25,382 nt of DNA from an uncultured Bacteroidales bacterium (lineage in GTDB: Bacteria; Bacteroidota; Bacteroidia; Bacteroidales; Muribaculaceae), in NCBI GenBank assembly GCA_900554345.1, contig USHH01000005.1, positions 1 to 25,382 on the forward strand. The letters run 5' to 3'. The translations under genes were made by a program, and so were the position numbers. The notes beneath the pieces are model-generated. The model searched no databases. It worked only from the letters and a program-made list of their open reading frames with translations, and was not told the DNA's origin. Positions 1-8,022 of this stretch are shown in pieces. Every line of letters begins with the position of its first letter. The stretch's first letter is position 1.

Positions 1-1115
1 GCCCACACAAGGCCGGCGCCTCCCGCCACCATGGCGTCGGTGGCCACCGGATACATGTCCATGCAGGCAGCCACCAGCGGCACGTTGTCGACGATCGACG
101 AGAGGATGCCGATGAGGCCGTTGATCAGATACACGCTGTGGAATGTCTCGTTGAGCCATGCGGCGAGCTCACGGAGCATGCCGGCCTGCCCGAGGGCCCC
201 CACCGACATCAGGATGCCGAGGAAGAAGAGTATCGTCGACATGTCGATGTTGCGCACCACCTGCGAGATCCTTCCCTCCATCTTGTCGTCGAGGCTGTAG
301 CGCGACACTATGATCTCGGTGAGCAGCCAGAGCGCTCCCAGGGAGAGCAGGATGCCCATATACGGGGCCAGATGGGTCAGGGCCTTGAACACCGGCACGA
401 ATAGTAGGGCGGCCACGCCGCATATCAGGATCAGCATCGAGAGCCCGCGGTGGTGTTCGTAGAGGTTATACCCCACGCGGGAGTCCTGGGCGTTGAGGGC
501 CTCCACAGGTGTGGCGCCCACAAGGCGGCTGGCGAGCAGCGTCGGTACGAGCACGGAGACGAGCGAGGGGAGAAGCAGGTTGACGATGAGGTCGACCGAT
601 GATACGTAGTTTTTCATCCAGAGCATGATGGTGGTGATGTCGCCGATGGGGCTCCAGGCGCCGCCGGCGTTGGCGGCCAGCACTATGACGCAGGCGAAGA
701 TCCAGCGCTCTTTCTGGTCGCGCAGCATGCGTCTGAGCATCATCACCATTATTATGGTGGTGGTCATGTTGTCGAGGATGCTCGACATGAAGAAAGCCAC
801 CAGCACGAGGATCCACATCAGCTTCCGCTTGTCGGAGGCATGGATGTGTTTCACTATGATCTGGAAGCCTCCGTAGCGGTCGATGAGCTCCACGATAGTC
901 ATGGCGCCTATGAGAAACACCACGATCTCGCAGGTGTCGCCGAGGGCCTCCACCATGTCGGTCGATAGGGAGGCGTCGTGGCCGAGCATGGCATACACCG
1001 CCCAGAGTATGCCGCACATTATCAGGGCGAAGGTGGCCTTGTTGATGCCCACCACGTGTTCCAGGGCTATCATTAGGTAGCCCAGGATGAAGATTACAAG
1101 CATTGTCGTTATCAT
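1..1115 (-). CDS. nhaD: NhaD-type Na+/H+ antiporter, 3' end outside window
   Basis: This is a polytopic inner-membrane protein of the NhaD/ion-transporter superfamily, which exchanges Na+ (or Li+) for H+ to keep internal sodium low. The visible 371 codons begin at the ATG at 1113-1115. An in-frame TGA lies a few codons upstream, which fixes the start. Diagnostic NhaD-like stretches are SSILDNMTTTIIMVMML, where DNxTT sits in a membrane segment, and NAGGAWSPIGDITTIMLW. A second SSIVDNVPLVAA segment lies near the window edge, giving the inverted-repeat pattern typical of the family. Hydrophobic helices alternate with short loops throughout. The C-terminal part is cut by the window edge. No consensus promoter was found directly upstream. 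The 111-bp gap to the next gene holds a GC-rich hairpin that may end the upstream transcript, so co-transcription is uncertain. Family assignment is strong; ion preference is inferred from the family. Confidence 0.9.
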   Translation of the reverse strand, partial: MITTMLVIFILGYLMIALEHVVGINKATFALIMCGILWAVYAMLGHDASLSTDMVEALGDTCEIVVFLIGAMTIVELIDRYGGFQIIVKHIHASDKRKLMWILVLVAFFMSSILDNMTTTIIMVMMLRRMLRDQKERWIFACVIVLAANAGGAWSPIGDITTIMLWMKNYVSSVDLIVNLLLPSLVSVLVPTLLASRLVGATPVEALNAQDSRVGYNLYEHHRGLSMLILICGVAALLFVPVFKALTHLAPYMGILLSLGALWLLTEIIVSRYSLDDKMEGRISQVVRNIDMSTILFFLGILMSVGALGQAGMLRELAAWLNETFHSVYLINGLIGILSSIVDNVPLVAACMDMYPVATDAMVAGGAGLVW

Positions 1116-1210
1116 GATGACAGCGGGGAGAGTTTTTATTCAGTTGGTATTTGATGTTGGTTGTATGGTTGTGTCTTCCTTATAAGAAGCGCGCCTTTGC
1201 GGCCGCGCGG

Positions 1211-1242
1211 CAGGCCCGGCGACAGGTTATCTGCCGGGCCTG
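1211..1242 (-). terminator. GC-rich hairpin at the end of the exported-protein gene
   Basis: Perfect 10-bp arms (1211-1220 and 1233-1242) enclose a 12-nt loop, and the stop codon of the upstream gene (1227-1229) lies in that loop. There is no long U-tract after the stem on the minus strand, so this may be an mRNA-stabilising hairpin or a weak terminator rather than a classical intrinsic terminator. Confidence 0.4.
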
Positions 1243-2300
1243 GCCTTTCCACCGAGGTTCACGCCGAGCGTGATTTTCTGATAGAAGATGAAGGTATTGC
1301 CTGTGAAGTTGAAGTCGAGCTCCGCGCGGAGGTCCACTGTGTTGTTCTTTATGATGTCGGCGAAGACGCGCACGCGGTCGTGGAAGGAGCATTGATAGTA
1401 GGGCTCTCCTTGATAGAGCTGCGAGCCGAACTCCCTGAAGCTGGGCATCTGCGCTCCGCCGGCGTAGAGGGTGTTGGAGACCCCGAGCCATTTCCATCGG
1501 GCCTTGACCTCGAGCCAGGCGCCGAGGGGAGTGCGCCAGTGGTCGTGGGCGCGGTTGCGCTCGATGGTGAGCAGTGGCCCGGCTCGCGCCGATATGCTGT
1601 CGAGCGGCGTGCTGCCGGTGATGTTTATTCCCGCATAGGGGTGTATCATGAAATTGTCTACGATGTGCTGGTCGTCGGGAGCGTCTTCAGTGAGGGCGTA
1701 ATGGTTCATCATCACGTGTCCTCCGGCGAGAAATGTCTTGCCCTGAGGGGCATACTGGCCGTGAAACACGATGTTGAAGGCCTCGCGCCGCGTCTTGCTC
1801 TGGAGGCCGCGCCAGTCGAGGTAGGCTTCGAGAAATCCGTTGGGGGAGTCGTAGCCCACGAGCACGCCGCGGATATTGCGCTGGAAATAGGTCAGGGAGT
1901 CGCTCCATAGGAAGTCGGGGAGCTTCTCGCGCATGAGGTGGCGTGGGAGCATGCCCATGGCGAAGCGCCAGCGGGGCCCGGTGTGCTGGTAATAGAGTGT
2001 CGGCGCCACCTTGGCGCCGTCCCATTCGCAGCCGATGGGCTGGGTCCACACCACTCCGCCCTTCAGGGCGTCGCGCCCCCCGTTGAAGCCGATGCCGATC
2101 TCCGGGCTCAGCTGGGTGAAGATGATGGTCTTGGCGGGCATTATGTTGTCGTCGCCCTCGCGGTTGTCGAACACCGAGCCGAAGTCCACGTCCCACAGGA
2201 AATCGTAGGCCATGACACCCTCCCTCGCCGGCATGATGGCGAGGATGGCGGCTGCGACGACGCGCAGCAGGGGGATGATGTGGGTCGTTCGGCGTTTCAT
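1227..2300 (-). CDS. Exported protein of unknown function, possible outer-membrane beta-barrel
   Basis: The 357-residue product begins MKRRTTHIIPLLRVVAAAIL, a basic start followed by a hydrophobic run ending near AREGVMAYD. This looks like a Sec signal peptide. The mature part is rich in alternating hydrophobic and aromatic residues (for example TIIFTQLSPEIGIGF, FNIVFHGQYA, TLYAGGAQM, FIFYQKITLGVNLGG), suggesting a beta-barrel or beta-sandwich envelope protein. I do not recognise a catalytic motif or a named family. The ATG is only 4 nt downstream of a TAACTTTG promoter element, so the message is probably leaderless or nearly so. The gene precedes nhaD on the same strand, but a hairpin at its 3' end argues against simple co-transcription. 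Confidence 0.75.
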   Translation of the reverse strand: MKRRTTHIIPLLRVVAAAILAIMPAREGVMAYDFLWDVDFGSVFDNREGDDNIMPAKTIIFTQLSPEIGIGFNGGRDALKGGVVWTQPIGCEWDGAKVAPTLYYQHTGPRWRFAMGMLPRHLMREKLPDFLWSDSLTYFQRNIRGVLVGYDSPNGFLEAYLDWRGLQSKTRREAFNIVFHGQYAPQGKTFLAGGHVMMNHYALTEDAPDDQHIVDNFMIHPYAGINITGSTPLDSISARAGPLLTIERNRAHDHWRTPLGAWLEVKARWKWLGVSNTLYAGGAQMPSFREFGSQLYQGEPYYQCSFHDRVRVFADIIKNNTVDLRAELDFNFTGNTFIFYQKITLGVNLGGKARPGR

Positions 2301-2304
2301 GCCG

Positions 2305-2312
2305 CAAAGTTA
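2305..2312 (-). promoter_or_regulatory. Bacteroidetes -7 element (TAACTTTG) of the exported-protein gene
   Basis: TAACTTTG on the minus strand matches the TAnnTTTG -7 consensus and lies 4 nt before the ATG at 2300. The -33 region is not a good TTTG match. The surrounding 19 nt (2304-2322) are identical to the segment in front of the AlbA_2-type gene at 20000. Confidence 0.65.
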
Positions 2313-2408
2313 CAAAAAATTCATGAGATAAGCCACCTTTCATTTGTCAATCATCAGGGCCTGCGGAAGCCCGTTTTCACACTCCGGATAAAAAGATTTC
2401 ACGATACA

Positions 2409-2440
2409 TTTGGCCGATGGATAAAAAAATGTTAATTTTG
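2409..2440 (+). promoter_or_regulatory. Consensus Bacteroidetes promoter driving a non-coding transcript
   Basis: TTTG at 2409-2412, a 20-nt spacer, and TAATTTTG at 2433-2440 fit the Bacteroidetes primary sigma-factor consensus exactly. No convincing plus-strand protein gene follows. The next strong signal on this strand is the intrinsic terminator at 2700-2737, so the promoter most likely drives a small RNA starting near 2447. Confidence 0.8.
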
Positions 2441-2446
2441 CAGCCG

Positions 2447-2737
2447 AAAACACAAAACAAGGTTATACAGCGGGTCCCGGGGCCTGAGCCAAGCCGTGAG
2501 GGCATGGCATGGCCGTTATGGGATTTGCGAAGATATTATCAAGATTTCCCCAGGCACGCGTGAGCGTGCCGAAAGGCACCGGGGCATTCTTCTGACGGGT
2601 CTCCGGTGTATGTTTGGTTGAATAATGGTACATTGAATCTTTTGATTCAGAAAGCCTGCATTGACGTCTGCGGCAATCCTGCGGCGCTTGCGACTTATCA
2701 GGGGGTGGATTCCGCGAGAAATCCGCCCCCTCGTTTT
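2447..2737 (+). ncRNA. Putative structured small RNA of about 290 nt
   Basis: A consensus promoter and a strong intrinsic terminator bracket a 290-nt segment lacking a credible plus-strand ORF; the longest ATG reading frames seen are only a few dozen codons. Internal structure is visible: a hairpin with 7-bp arms around GTGA (the GGCACGC/GCGTGCC pair near 2553-2570), CACCGG pairing with CCGGTG just downstream, and a TGAATC-TTTT-GATTCA hairpin at 2634-2649. I did not find the tmRNA ends, the RNase P GAGGAAAGTCC block or the SRP core. It could be a 6S-like RNA, the Rfam Bacteroidales-1 RNA, or an unnamed sRNA; I cannot decide from sequence alone. The 5' end is inferred from promoter spacing. 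Confidence 0.65.
2700..2737 (+). terminator. Strong intrinsic terminator of the small RNA
   Basis: A 12-bp stem (2700-2711 with 2720-2731, one G-U pair) rich in G/C at its base is followed by CGTTTTC. It lies on the plus strand about 250 nt after the consensus promoter and converges on the AsmA gene end at 2771. On the minus strand no U-tract follows, so it is directional. Confidence 0.8.
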
Positions 2738-2770
2738 CATGCCGGTGGGCTTTCCTTCGGAAGGTGGCCG

Positions 2771-5700
2771 CTACAGGCTGAAGCCCGGTATGGTATCGGC
2801 CTTGGCCGCCGTGTCGATGAAGACGCGCAGATAGTGGCGCAGCTCTTTCACGAGGTTCACCTGATTGTTTTCCTCTATCGAGGAAGAGATCGCAAGCCCC
2901 TTGTCGGGATCGAGGCCGGCTCCGCCAAACCTTAGCTCCGGATTGTGGAACATGCCGGAGATATTTATGCCGAATGGAAAGGGCACGGGAGAATCCAGCA
3001 CCCCGATCTGATAGTGCAGTCGCCCGTTGAAATTGTTGAGTCCTCCTATGCGAAGGCGGTAGCGGTCGAAGTCCAGCCGGAAAGGATAGAGCGTCAGGAG
3101 ATTGTCGTGAACTGTGGCGTGTGCGTTGATGTTGGCGATGTGGATGTCGCGTGAGGTGCGGATAAACATCATCTTCGTGATGCGGCGGATGAAATGGTTC
3201 TGGTGAACTTTCAGCTGCCGTCCCTGCACGCTGACGTCGGCCCTCAGCGACGGCACGTTGATGTTCATGTCGGGAAAGAGCAGCATATCGCCTTCGCATT
3301 CCGCCGAGACATACCCGGAGAGGTTTTTCATCGCCGGCATCATGAGCAGCAGGGTATGGAAATTCTCGAAAAACCTTGTGACGTCGATCTGCTTGATGGC
3401 GAGGGCGAGCTTCATGCGCATCATCTCTATGTCGGAGGTGTCGTAGAGCAGCGAGAGGTCGGCGTGGCCGAAGTCGGAGCTGATGCGGAGGTGGCTGATG
3501 TCGGCCTTTCCGTCGGCCACTCCGATCGATGCGCCGAGGTCGTAGAGGTGGAGGTTGGTGTAGACCGTCTCCTTTGCCGAGGCCTTGATGCGGGCGTCGA
3601 TGTTGCGGGGGATAAGGAGCGCCACGTTGTCGGAGGCATTGGCGGCTGTGCTGTCTGGTGCCTTTGGTGGCTGCTGTGAGGCGGATTGGCGCTCGGTGCC
3701 GATGCCCTTTTTGTAGACGTGTGCCAGGTTGTTGATGCCCAGCGTGTCGATGTCGATGGTGAGGTCTAAGCCGAGGCGCTGGGGGCTCGCGAAGCCGAGG
3801 AAGCGGCGCAGGTTGTCGGCGCGCGCGCTGAGGGAGAATGCCGAGATGCCGCTTCTGGCGCCCAGCCGGTGTATGGTGAGTGTGTCGAGGTCGGTAGATA
3901 TGTCGAGGCCCTCAAGCGTCACGGGCTGCGGGAAGGCTCGGCTCAGTATTTTCCCGCCTCCTGTCCTGAGTCTTGCGTCGAGTATGGCGTGCCGGAAGAA
4001 GTCGGCTGCCTTTTCGGGCAGCCGGCACACAAGATATTCCGGAGAGTGGGGTGCAGTGGCCAGGCCCTGTCGGTCGGCCGGCGACGTGTCGGCATGTATG
4101 TGGTCTGGCCTTATGTCGTGCAGTGTGTCGGCGAGACTGAAGTTGCCGCTGAGGTCTGCGTCACACACGGAGATGTCGGTGCCGTTTAGACGCATGCTCA
4201 CACAGCGGGCGCGAAGCCGCGCATTGGCCTCGCCGCCCGAAAGGCGGTTGATGCCCGTCACTCCCATCGCCTCGATGTGGAGGGTGTCGTCAGGCATGTC
4301 GAGGGTGGCGCCGGCGGCCTGCATGTCGAACTGAAACATGAGCGGCGCTTTCGCCCCGCTTGAGAAGACGAAGGTGTGGCGTGAGTCATCGCGGCTTGTG
4401 ACGGCGAGTCCGCGGAGCGATGCCCGGCAGGCGTTTCCCTTAATGGAGACCATGTCGGCGTTTGCCTTGACGGCGAGCATGCCGTTTTCAAGGATTCTGT
4501 CTGAAAGACGGTTTGCCGCGGCTGTGAAGTCCACTTCAAGATGTCTGGCGCTCACGGAGGTGGCCGCGGCAGGGGAGAGGCTGGCGGTGTCGAGTCTTAT
4601 TTTGCCGTTGAGGCATATGTCGGTCAGGCCGGATCTGGTGGCGTCGGAGATTCGGAATCGCATCCGGGTGTCGGTGGTGATGCGCCCGTGGGGAGAGTAA
4701 GCTCGCAGGATTCCGATGCTTCTGCCGGCGGCTGTGAGGTCGGCGTCGGCCTGAAGGCGCAGGTCGGCCAGCGGATTGCCGCCTGTGAGGTCGCTGATGG
4801 TGCCCTGGAGGTCAATGCGTGTGCCTTCGCCGCCCAGGGAGCATTTGTAGAGGGAGAAGCGGCTGCTGTCGGGATGCCTGCCGTCGAAGAAGAGGCGTGC
4901 GCTCATCCCTATGTCGCTCAGTGAGTAGGTCTCGCGCTCCGAGAGGGTATAGTCCACCTTTCCTCCGTCGACATCGAAATCCACCTCCAGCGAGGGGAGG
5001 GCGGTGCTGGAAAACCGGTAGGGTGTGACCAGCCTGGCGGAGGTGGTGAGGGATATGTCGGCGTCGAGGCCGCTGAGATAGGGGAGACGCCGCTCCGGCA
5101 TGTAGTCGAGCAGGCGCATCAGGTCGAAGGTGTCGATTTTGTAGGTGAGGCTGTCGATTTGCGACTGCCTGCCGAGTGCGAGCTTCATGTTGAGGTGGCC
5201 CCGGGTGTTTCCGAGCGCCACGGTGTAGTCGCTGAGGCGCAGCGAGAAGGGATGGAAGGCGAGCCCCATGTCGCCGTCGAGCTCGAACGGGAAATCACGG
5301 AGCAGCGTGAGGCTGTCGACCTTTGCCGTGATATGGCCGTTGAATTTCAGGGTGTAGGAGTCGCTCTTGCCTTTCTGGCGGCGCATGCTCGCGGAGTCGG
5401 CGACGGCGTTGATGCGTGTCTGCGTGGCGGCTGAGAAGTAGTCGATGCGCTGAGGCGCTTTGAGCCTGGCGTAATTGGTGGAGAAATAAGGTATCCTGAA
5501 GCTTTCGTCGGTCGTTTCGGGCAGGATGTCGTAGTTGTTGAGCGAATCGTCGAGAGCCACTATGTTGAGACGCAGTGAGTCGATCTCTATATCCCTGAGG
5601 TAGAGGTCTCCTGCGGCGAGGCGCAGGATATTTATGCTACCCCGGAGGCCGGAGGCGGAGGCGAGGGAGTCGCAGCCGGAAGGGAGCTTGGCGCGTTGTG

Positions 5701-5980
5701 CGGATGAGATGTCGCGGAGGTTGCGCGACACCACGGTTATCGGCCCTACGTTGACTGCGAGTCTGGGAAAAGAGCTCCATATGGTGAATTCGATGTCGCC
5801 CACGGAGAAGTCGGCGTTGAAGTATTCGCTCGCCTGGCGTTCTGCTATCCTGGAGAGGCGGGAGGGTGTAAGCCACAGGGTGATGCACCCCGCCGTCAGG
5901 ATGACGAGCAGCAGCAGACTGCCGAGCGTGATGCCCGCAATCCTCAACGCCTTGCGCCATTTGTGGAATCTCCCGTTCAT
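2771..5980 (-). CDS. AsmA-family envelope biogenesis protein
   Basis: The 1069-residue protein has a basic N-terminus and one membrane anchor (about residues 12-37, LRIAGITLGSLLLLVILTAG), followed by a long periplasmic region of repeating beta-strand segments. The early block TPSRLSRIAERQASEYFNAD and the later FPFGINISGMFHNPELRFGG (about residues 1000-1020) are characteristic of AsmA-like proteins of Bacteroidetes. AsmA/TamB relatives are thought to bridge the inner and outer membranes and to help lipid or outer-membrane-protein transport. The exact cargo of this protein is unknown. Length is in the usual range for the phylum. It has no partner gene on its strand: the convergent small RNA lies downstream and a terminator-bearing small ORF lies upstream. 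No consensus promoter was found before the ATG at 5980. Confidence 0.85.
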   Translation of the reverse strand: MNGRFHKWRKALRIAGITLGSLLLLVILTAGCITLWLTPSRLSRIAERQASEYFNADFSVGDIEFTIWSSFPRLAVNVGPITVVSRNLRDISSAQRAKLPSGCDSLASASGLRGSINILRLAAGDLYLRDIEIDSLRLNIVALDDSLNNYDILPETTDESFRIPYFSTNYARLKAPQRIDYFSAATQTRINAVADSASMRRQKGKSDSYTLKFNGHITAKVDSLTLLRDFPFELDGDMGLAFHPFSLRLSDYTVALGNTRGHLNMKLALGRQSQIDSLTYKIDTFDLMRLLDYMPERRLPYLSGLDADISLTTSARLVTPYRFSSTALPSLEVDFDVDGGKVDYTLSERETYSLSDIGMSARLFFDGRHPDSSRFSLYKCSLGGEGTRIDLQGTISDLTGGNPLADLRLQADADLTAAGRSIGILRAYSPHGRITTDTRMRFRISDATRSGLTDICLNGKIRLDTASLSPAAATSVSARHLEVDFTAAANRLSDRILENGMLAVKANADMVSIKGNACRASLRGLAVTSRDDSRHTFVFSSGAKAPLMFQFDMQAAGATLDMPDDTLHIEAMGVTGINRLSGGEANARLRARCVSMRLNGTDISVCDADLSGNFSLADTLHDIRPDHIHADTSPADRQGLATAPHSPEYLVCRLPEKAADFFRHAILDARLRTGGGKILSRAFPQPVTLEGLDISTDLDTLTIHRLGARSGISAFSLSARADNLRRFLGFASPQRLGLDLTIDIDTLGINNLAHVYKKGIGTERQSASQQPPKAPDSTAANASDNVALLIPRNIDARIKASAKETVYTNLHLYDLGASIGVADGKADISHLRISSDFGHADLSLLYDTSDIEMMRMKLALAIKQIDVTRFFENFHTLLLMMPAMKNLSGYVSAECEGDMLLFPDMNINVPSLRADVSVQGRQLKVHQNHFIRRITKMMFIRTSRDIHIANINAHATVHDNLLTLYPFRLDFDRYRLRIGGLNNFNGRLHYQIGVLDSPVPFPFGINISGMFHNPELRFGGAGLDPDKGLAISSSIEENNQVNLVKELRHYLRVFIDTAAKADTIPGFSL

Positions 5981-6082
5981 AACCTTGACTTATTAGAGGG
6001 CTTGTGTGGAATATACATCTATAACGCCCCGCGCCCCCAAAAAGATGACATCGTCTGCATATCCCCTGCATACCTAAGCCAT

Positions 6083-6113
6083 AAAAAGGCGCCCTCATCG
6101 CGGGGGCTCCTTT
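6083..6113 (-). terminator. Intrinsic terminator after the small Cys-rich ORF
   Basis: On the minus strand AAAGGAGCCCC pairs with GGGCGCCTTT (about ten pairs with one mismatch) and is followed by TTTTTA. It lies 24 nt beyond the stop of the 47-codon ORF and about 100 nt before the AsmA start, so it should separate the two transcripts. Confidence 0.7.
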
Positions 6114-6136
6114 CTATATCGTGTTGGTCAGTGGGT

Positions 6137-6280
6137 TCAAAAGGTGGCTATCTCCCTCATTACCTTGACAACCTGATTGCAGCCTTTCTGATGATTGCAG
6201 CCGCCGGTGCATGACAAGGTCTCCACCAGATTGGTGTCGATATAGCATTCAGGTATGACGAAATCTGCTCTCTGGTTCAT
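6137..6280 (-). CDS. 47-residue Cys-rich small protein or truncated gene
   Basis: An ATG at 6278-6280 opens a 47-codon frame ending in TGA at 6137-6139. The peptide starts MNQRADFVIPECYIDTNLVE and continues with a cluster SCTGGCNHQKGCNQVV, so four cysteines (C12, C24, C28, C34) and one histidine could bind metal or form disulfides. From memory, the PECYIDTNLVETL...NHQKGC...VVKVM pattern resembles the N-terminal part of a longer hypothetical protein family of Bacteroidales, which would make this a truncated copy; I cannot verify this here. It has its own downstream terminator and lies 50 nt beyond the ion-channel gene on the same strand. No signal peptide and no clear promoter are visible. Protein-like composition and the terminator argue that it is not random. 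Confidence 0.55.
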   Translation of the reverse strand: MNQRADFVIPECYIDTNLVETLSCTGGCNHQKGCNQVVKVMREIATF

Positions 6281-6303
6281 CTATCGTAAAACCGCTCTGG
6301 AAG

Positions 6304-6326
6304 GCCCCCTGCCTGACCAGAGGGGC
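6304..6326 (-). terminator. Hairpin just after the ion-channel gene, weak terminator
   Basis: GCCCCTCTG on the minus strand pairs with CAGGGGGC (one bulge). A short GGTTTTAC run lies about 13 nt later, too far for a classical U-tract. It begins within 5 nt of the channel stop codon. It may only partly end transcription, letting the small ORF at 6280 be read through. Confidence 0.4.
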
Positions 6327-6330
6327 TGAT

Positions 6331-8022
6331 TCAGTCGTATCCGATGGCCTTGACCTTGAGGGGAGCGTCGTCGGGATTGCCGTCCAGTCCGAGGATTGTC
6401 TTGTTGAGCACGCAGGCGATCGAGCGGGCCAGCGCGATGCGGCGCGAGTCCCAGAGGGCCGCGCTCCACGCCACCCTCAATACGATGTCGTTGCTGTCGG
6501 CAGGCAGCGACAGCTGGCGGAAAAGCAGCCGCGGATTGGATGTGTTGTGATATCGGTCGCGGTCGCACTTCATGCCGAACTCCTCTGCCAGGGTACTGCG
6601 GAGGGCGTCGTAGAACGCCGTAAACCTCTCCTTGTCGTGGATCAGGTCGCCTATCGAGTCGGTAACCCCGTTGGCGTTGCCGGTGCCGACATGCACCTGC
6701 GTGGGATATTCAGGCTCCGCGGCTCCGCTGGCTATCAGGAAGGTCACCGACCATGCCCCCGGGCGGTTGAGCAGCCGCTCCACATCCTCAAGGAATTCCC
6801 TCTCCCCCTCCTCGCGCCCGCCTTCCTTCAGGATGAAATAGGAGCGGTAGGGAGCCTTCTTCCCGAACTCCCGGCTGATGAGGTTGAAGCCGCCGGTTTT
6901 GGCCAGATAATAAGCGAAAAAGCAGGTGCAGTCGTCGATGAAGCTCGACGGGGCGATGATCGTGACGGGCGACTGACGGTCGATCAGCAGCCCGTAAGGA
7001 CGGTTGAAGCGGAAATGCTCCACGGCGAGCACATCGGCAGCATGGGCCTCCACCGGCTGGGTCGACGAGAGGTTCACGAGCCGGTAGCCCGGCGTCTCGT
7101 TCACGGCGTTGATGATCTCGTCGGCGGTCATCCCCTGACGCGACTGGATATGGGTGATGGTGCGGTAGGGTGGCACCACCTGGTATCTCGTGGGGCGGTC
7201 GAGCTTGCGCTCGAAGCTCAGGCGCAGCTTCTCCCTGTTCTCCTCGAGCTGCTCCTTATGGCTCTCCTTCTCGATGGCCTCGGTAAAGCCGGCGCCGAGG
7301 ATACCGGCCGGCACGGCCACGATGGCGATGCCGAGGAGCCCGACCACACAGGCTATGATCTTGCCGGGAAGCGTGACAGGGGGCGTGTCGCCGAACCCGC
7401 CCGGGTCTCCGATATACTGTGCGAATGCCCACGCCACGGATGAGAACCCGTTGTCATAGACGTCGGGCTGCGCGTCGTGCTCGAAGAAGAAGAGCACGAG
7501 GGCGAGGATGAAGGTGACCACGAGCAGAAACTGCATGGAAATCAGCAGCTCGCGGCGCTTCTCGCGGATGGCGTCGGAGAGCAGGCGCCACGACTTCATG
7601 TAGCGCGACACGCGCATCAGCCTCATGACGCGGCTGATACGCAACACCCTGATCCATCCCACCGGAATCGGCAGCAGCCACTGAAACCAGTAGGGATAGG
7701 TGGCCACAGCGTCGATGAATCCGTGGAACGTGAAGCAGTATCTCAGCCGCCCTTTCAGTCCTTTGTAGCGGGCGTCGAGCTCCGGAGCCACCCAGATGCG
7801 GAGGCTCACCTCGATGGTGAAAAACACCAGCGTGACGATATCGACCCAGCGTAGCACCTTGCGCAGCCTCGGGTCGAGATCGAAAGTGGAGAGGAAAATC
7901 TCGACAGTGCTCACGATTATCATCGTGATGATGAGATAATCCATCACGTTGTGCCAGATGCGTGTCTCAAGCCGGTCGTCGAACAGTACGGCCAGCTTAC
8001 GCTGCAGATCTTTTAAGCTCAT
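6331..8022 (-). CDS. Voltage-sensor-type six-TM ion channel with long cytosolic C-terminal domain
   Basis: The 563-residue protein starts at the ATG at 8020-8022 (MSLKDLQRKL), whose bases overlap the stop of the preceding gene; the frame is open further upstream but that part has no protein character. Ion_trans topology is clear: S1 about 26-45, S2 about 57-78, S3 about 100-118, an S4-like helix at 121-150 with arginine at nearly every third position (RVLRISRVMRLMRVSR), S5 158-180, a pore loop 192-216 and S6 219-246 ending VPAGILGAGFTEAIEKES as in bacterial K+ channels. The filter region reads QYIGDPGGFGD instead of TTVGYGD, so selectivity is uncertain. Residues 250-563 form a soluble domain I do not recognise. 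The gene ends the TerB-linked cluster, which suggests that the small proteins gate or sense through it. Channel fold is sure; ion and gating are inferred. Confidence 0.85.
   Translation of the reverse strand: MSLKDLQRKLAVLFDDRLETRIWHNVMDYLIITMIIVSTVEIFLSTFDLDPRLRKVLRWVDIVTLVFFTIEVSLRIWVAPELDARYKGLKGRLRYCFTFHGFIDAVATYPYWFQWLLPIPVGWIRVLRISRVMRLMRVSRYMKSWRLLSDAIREKRRELLISMQFLLVVTFILALVLFFFEHDAQPDVYDNGFSSVAWAFAQYIGDPGGFGDTPPVTLPGKIIACVVGLLGIAIVAVPAGILGAGFTEAIEKESHKEQLEENREKLRLSFERKLDRPTRYQVVPPYRTITHIQSRQGMTADEIINAVNETPGYRLVNLSSTQPVEAHAADVLAVEHFRFNRPYGLLIDRQSPVTIIAPSSFIDDCTCFFAYYLAKTGGFNLISREFGKKAPYRSYFILKEGGREEGEREFLEDVERLLNRPGAWSVTFLIASGAAEPEYPTQVHVGTGNANGVTDSIGDLIHDKERFTAFYDALRSTLAEEFGMKCDRDRYHNTSNPRLLFRQLSLPADSNDIVLRVAWSAALWDSRRIALARSIACVLNKTILGLDGNPDDAPLKVKAIGYD

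Noticed and set aside
2463..3299. Long minus-strand frame running across the small RNA and the end of the AsmA gene
   Set aside because: It overlaps the AsmA coding region in another frame, has low-complexity Arg/His/Pro-rich composition and crosses the intrinsic terminator; the AsmA frame explains the region.
6121..6330. Possible tRNA in the 5981-6330 gap (GGTTCA-like stretches)
   Set aside because: No cloverleaf could be drawn around the GGTTCA stretches on either strand; the small ORF and hairpins explain the region better.
6547..7443. 298-codon plus-strand frame
   Set aside because: It is antisense to the ion-channel gene, whose membrane topology is unambiguous; no protein-like features.
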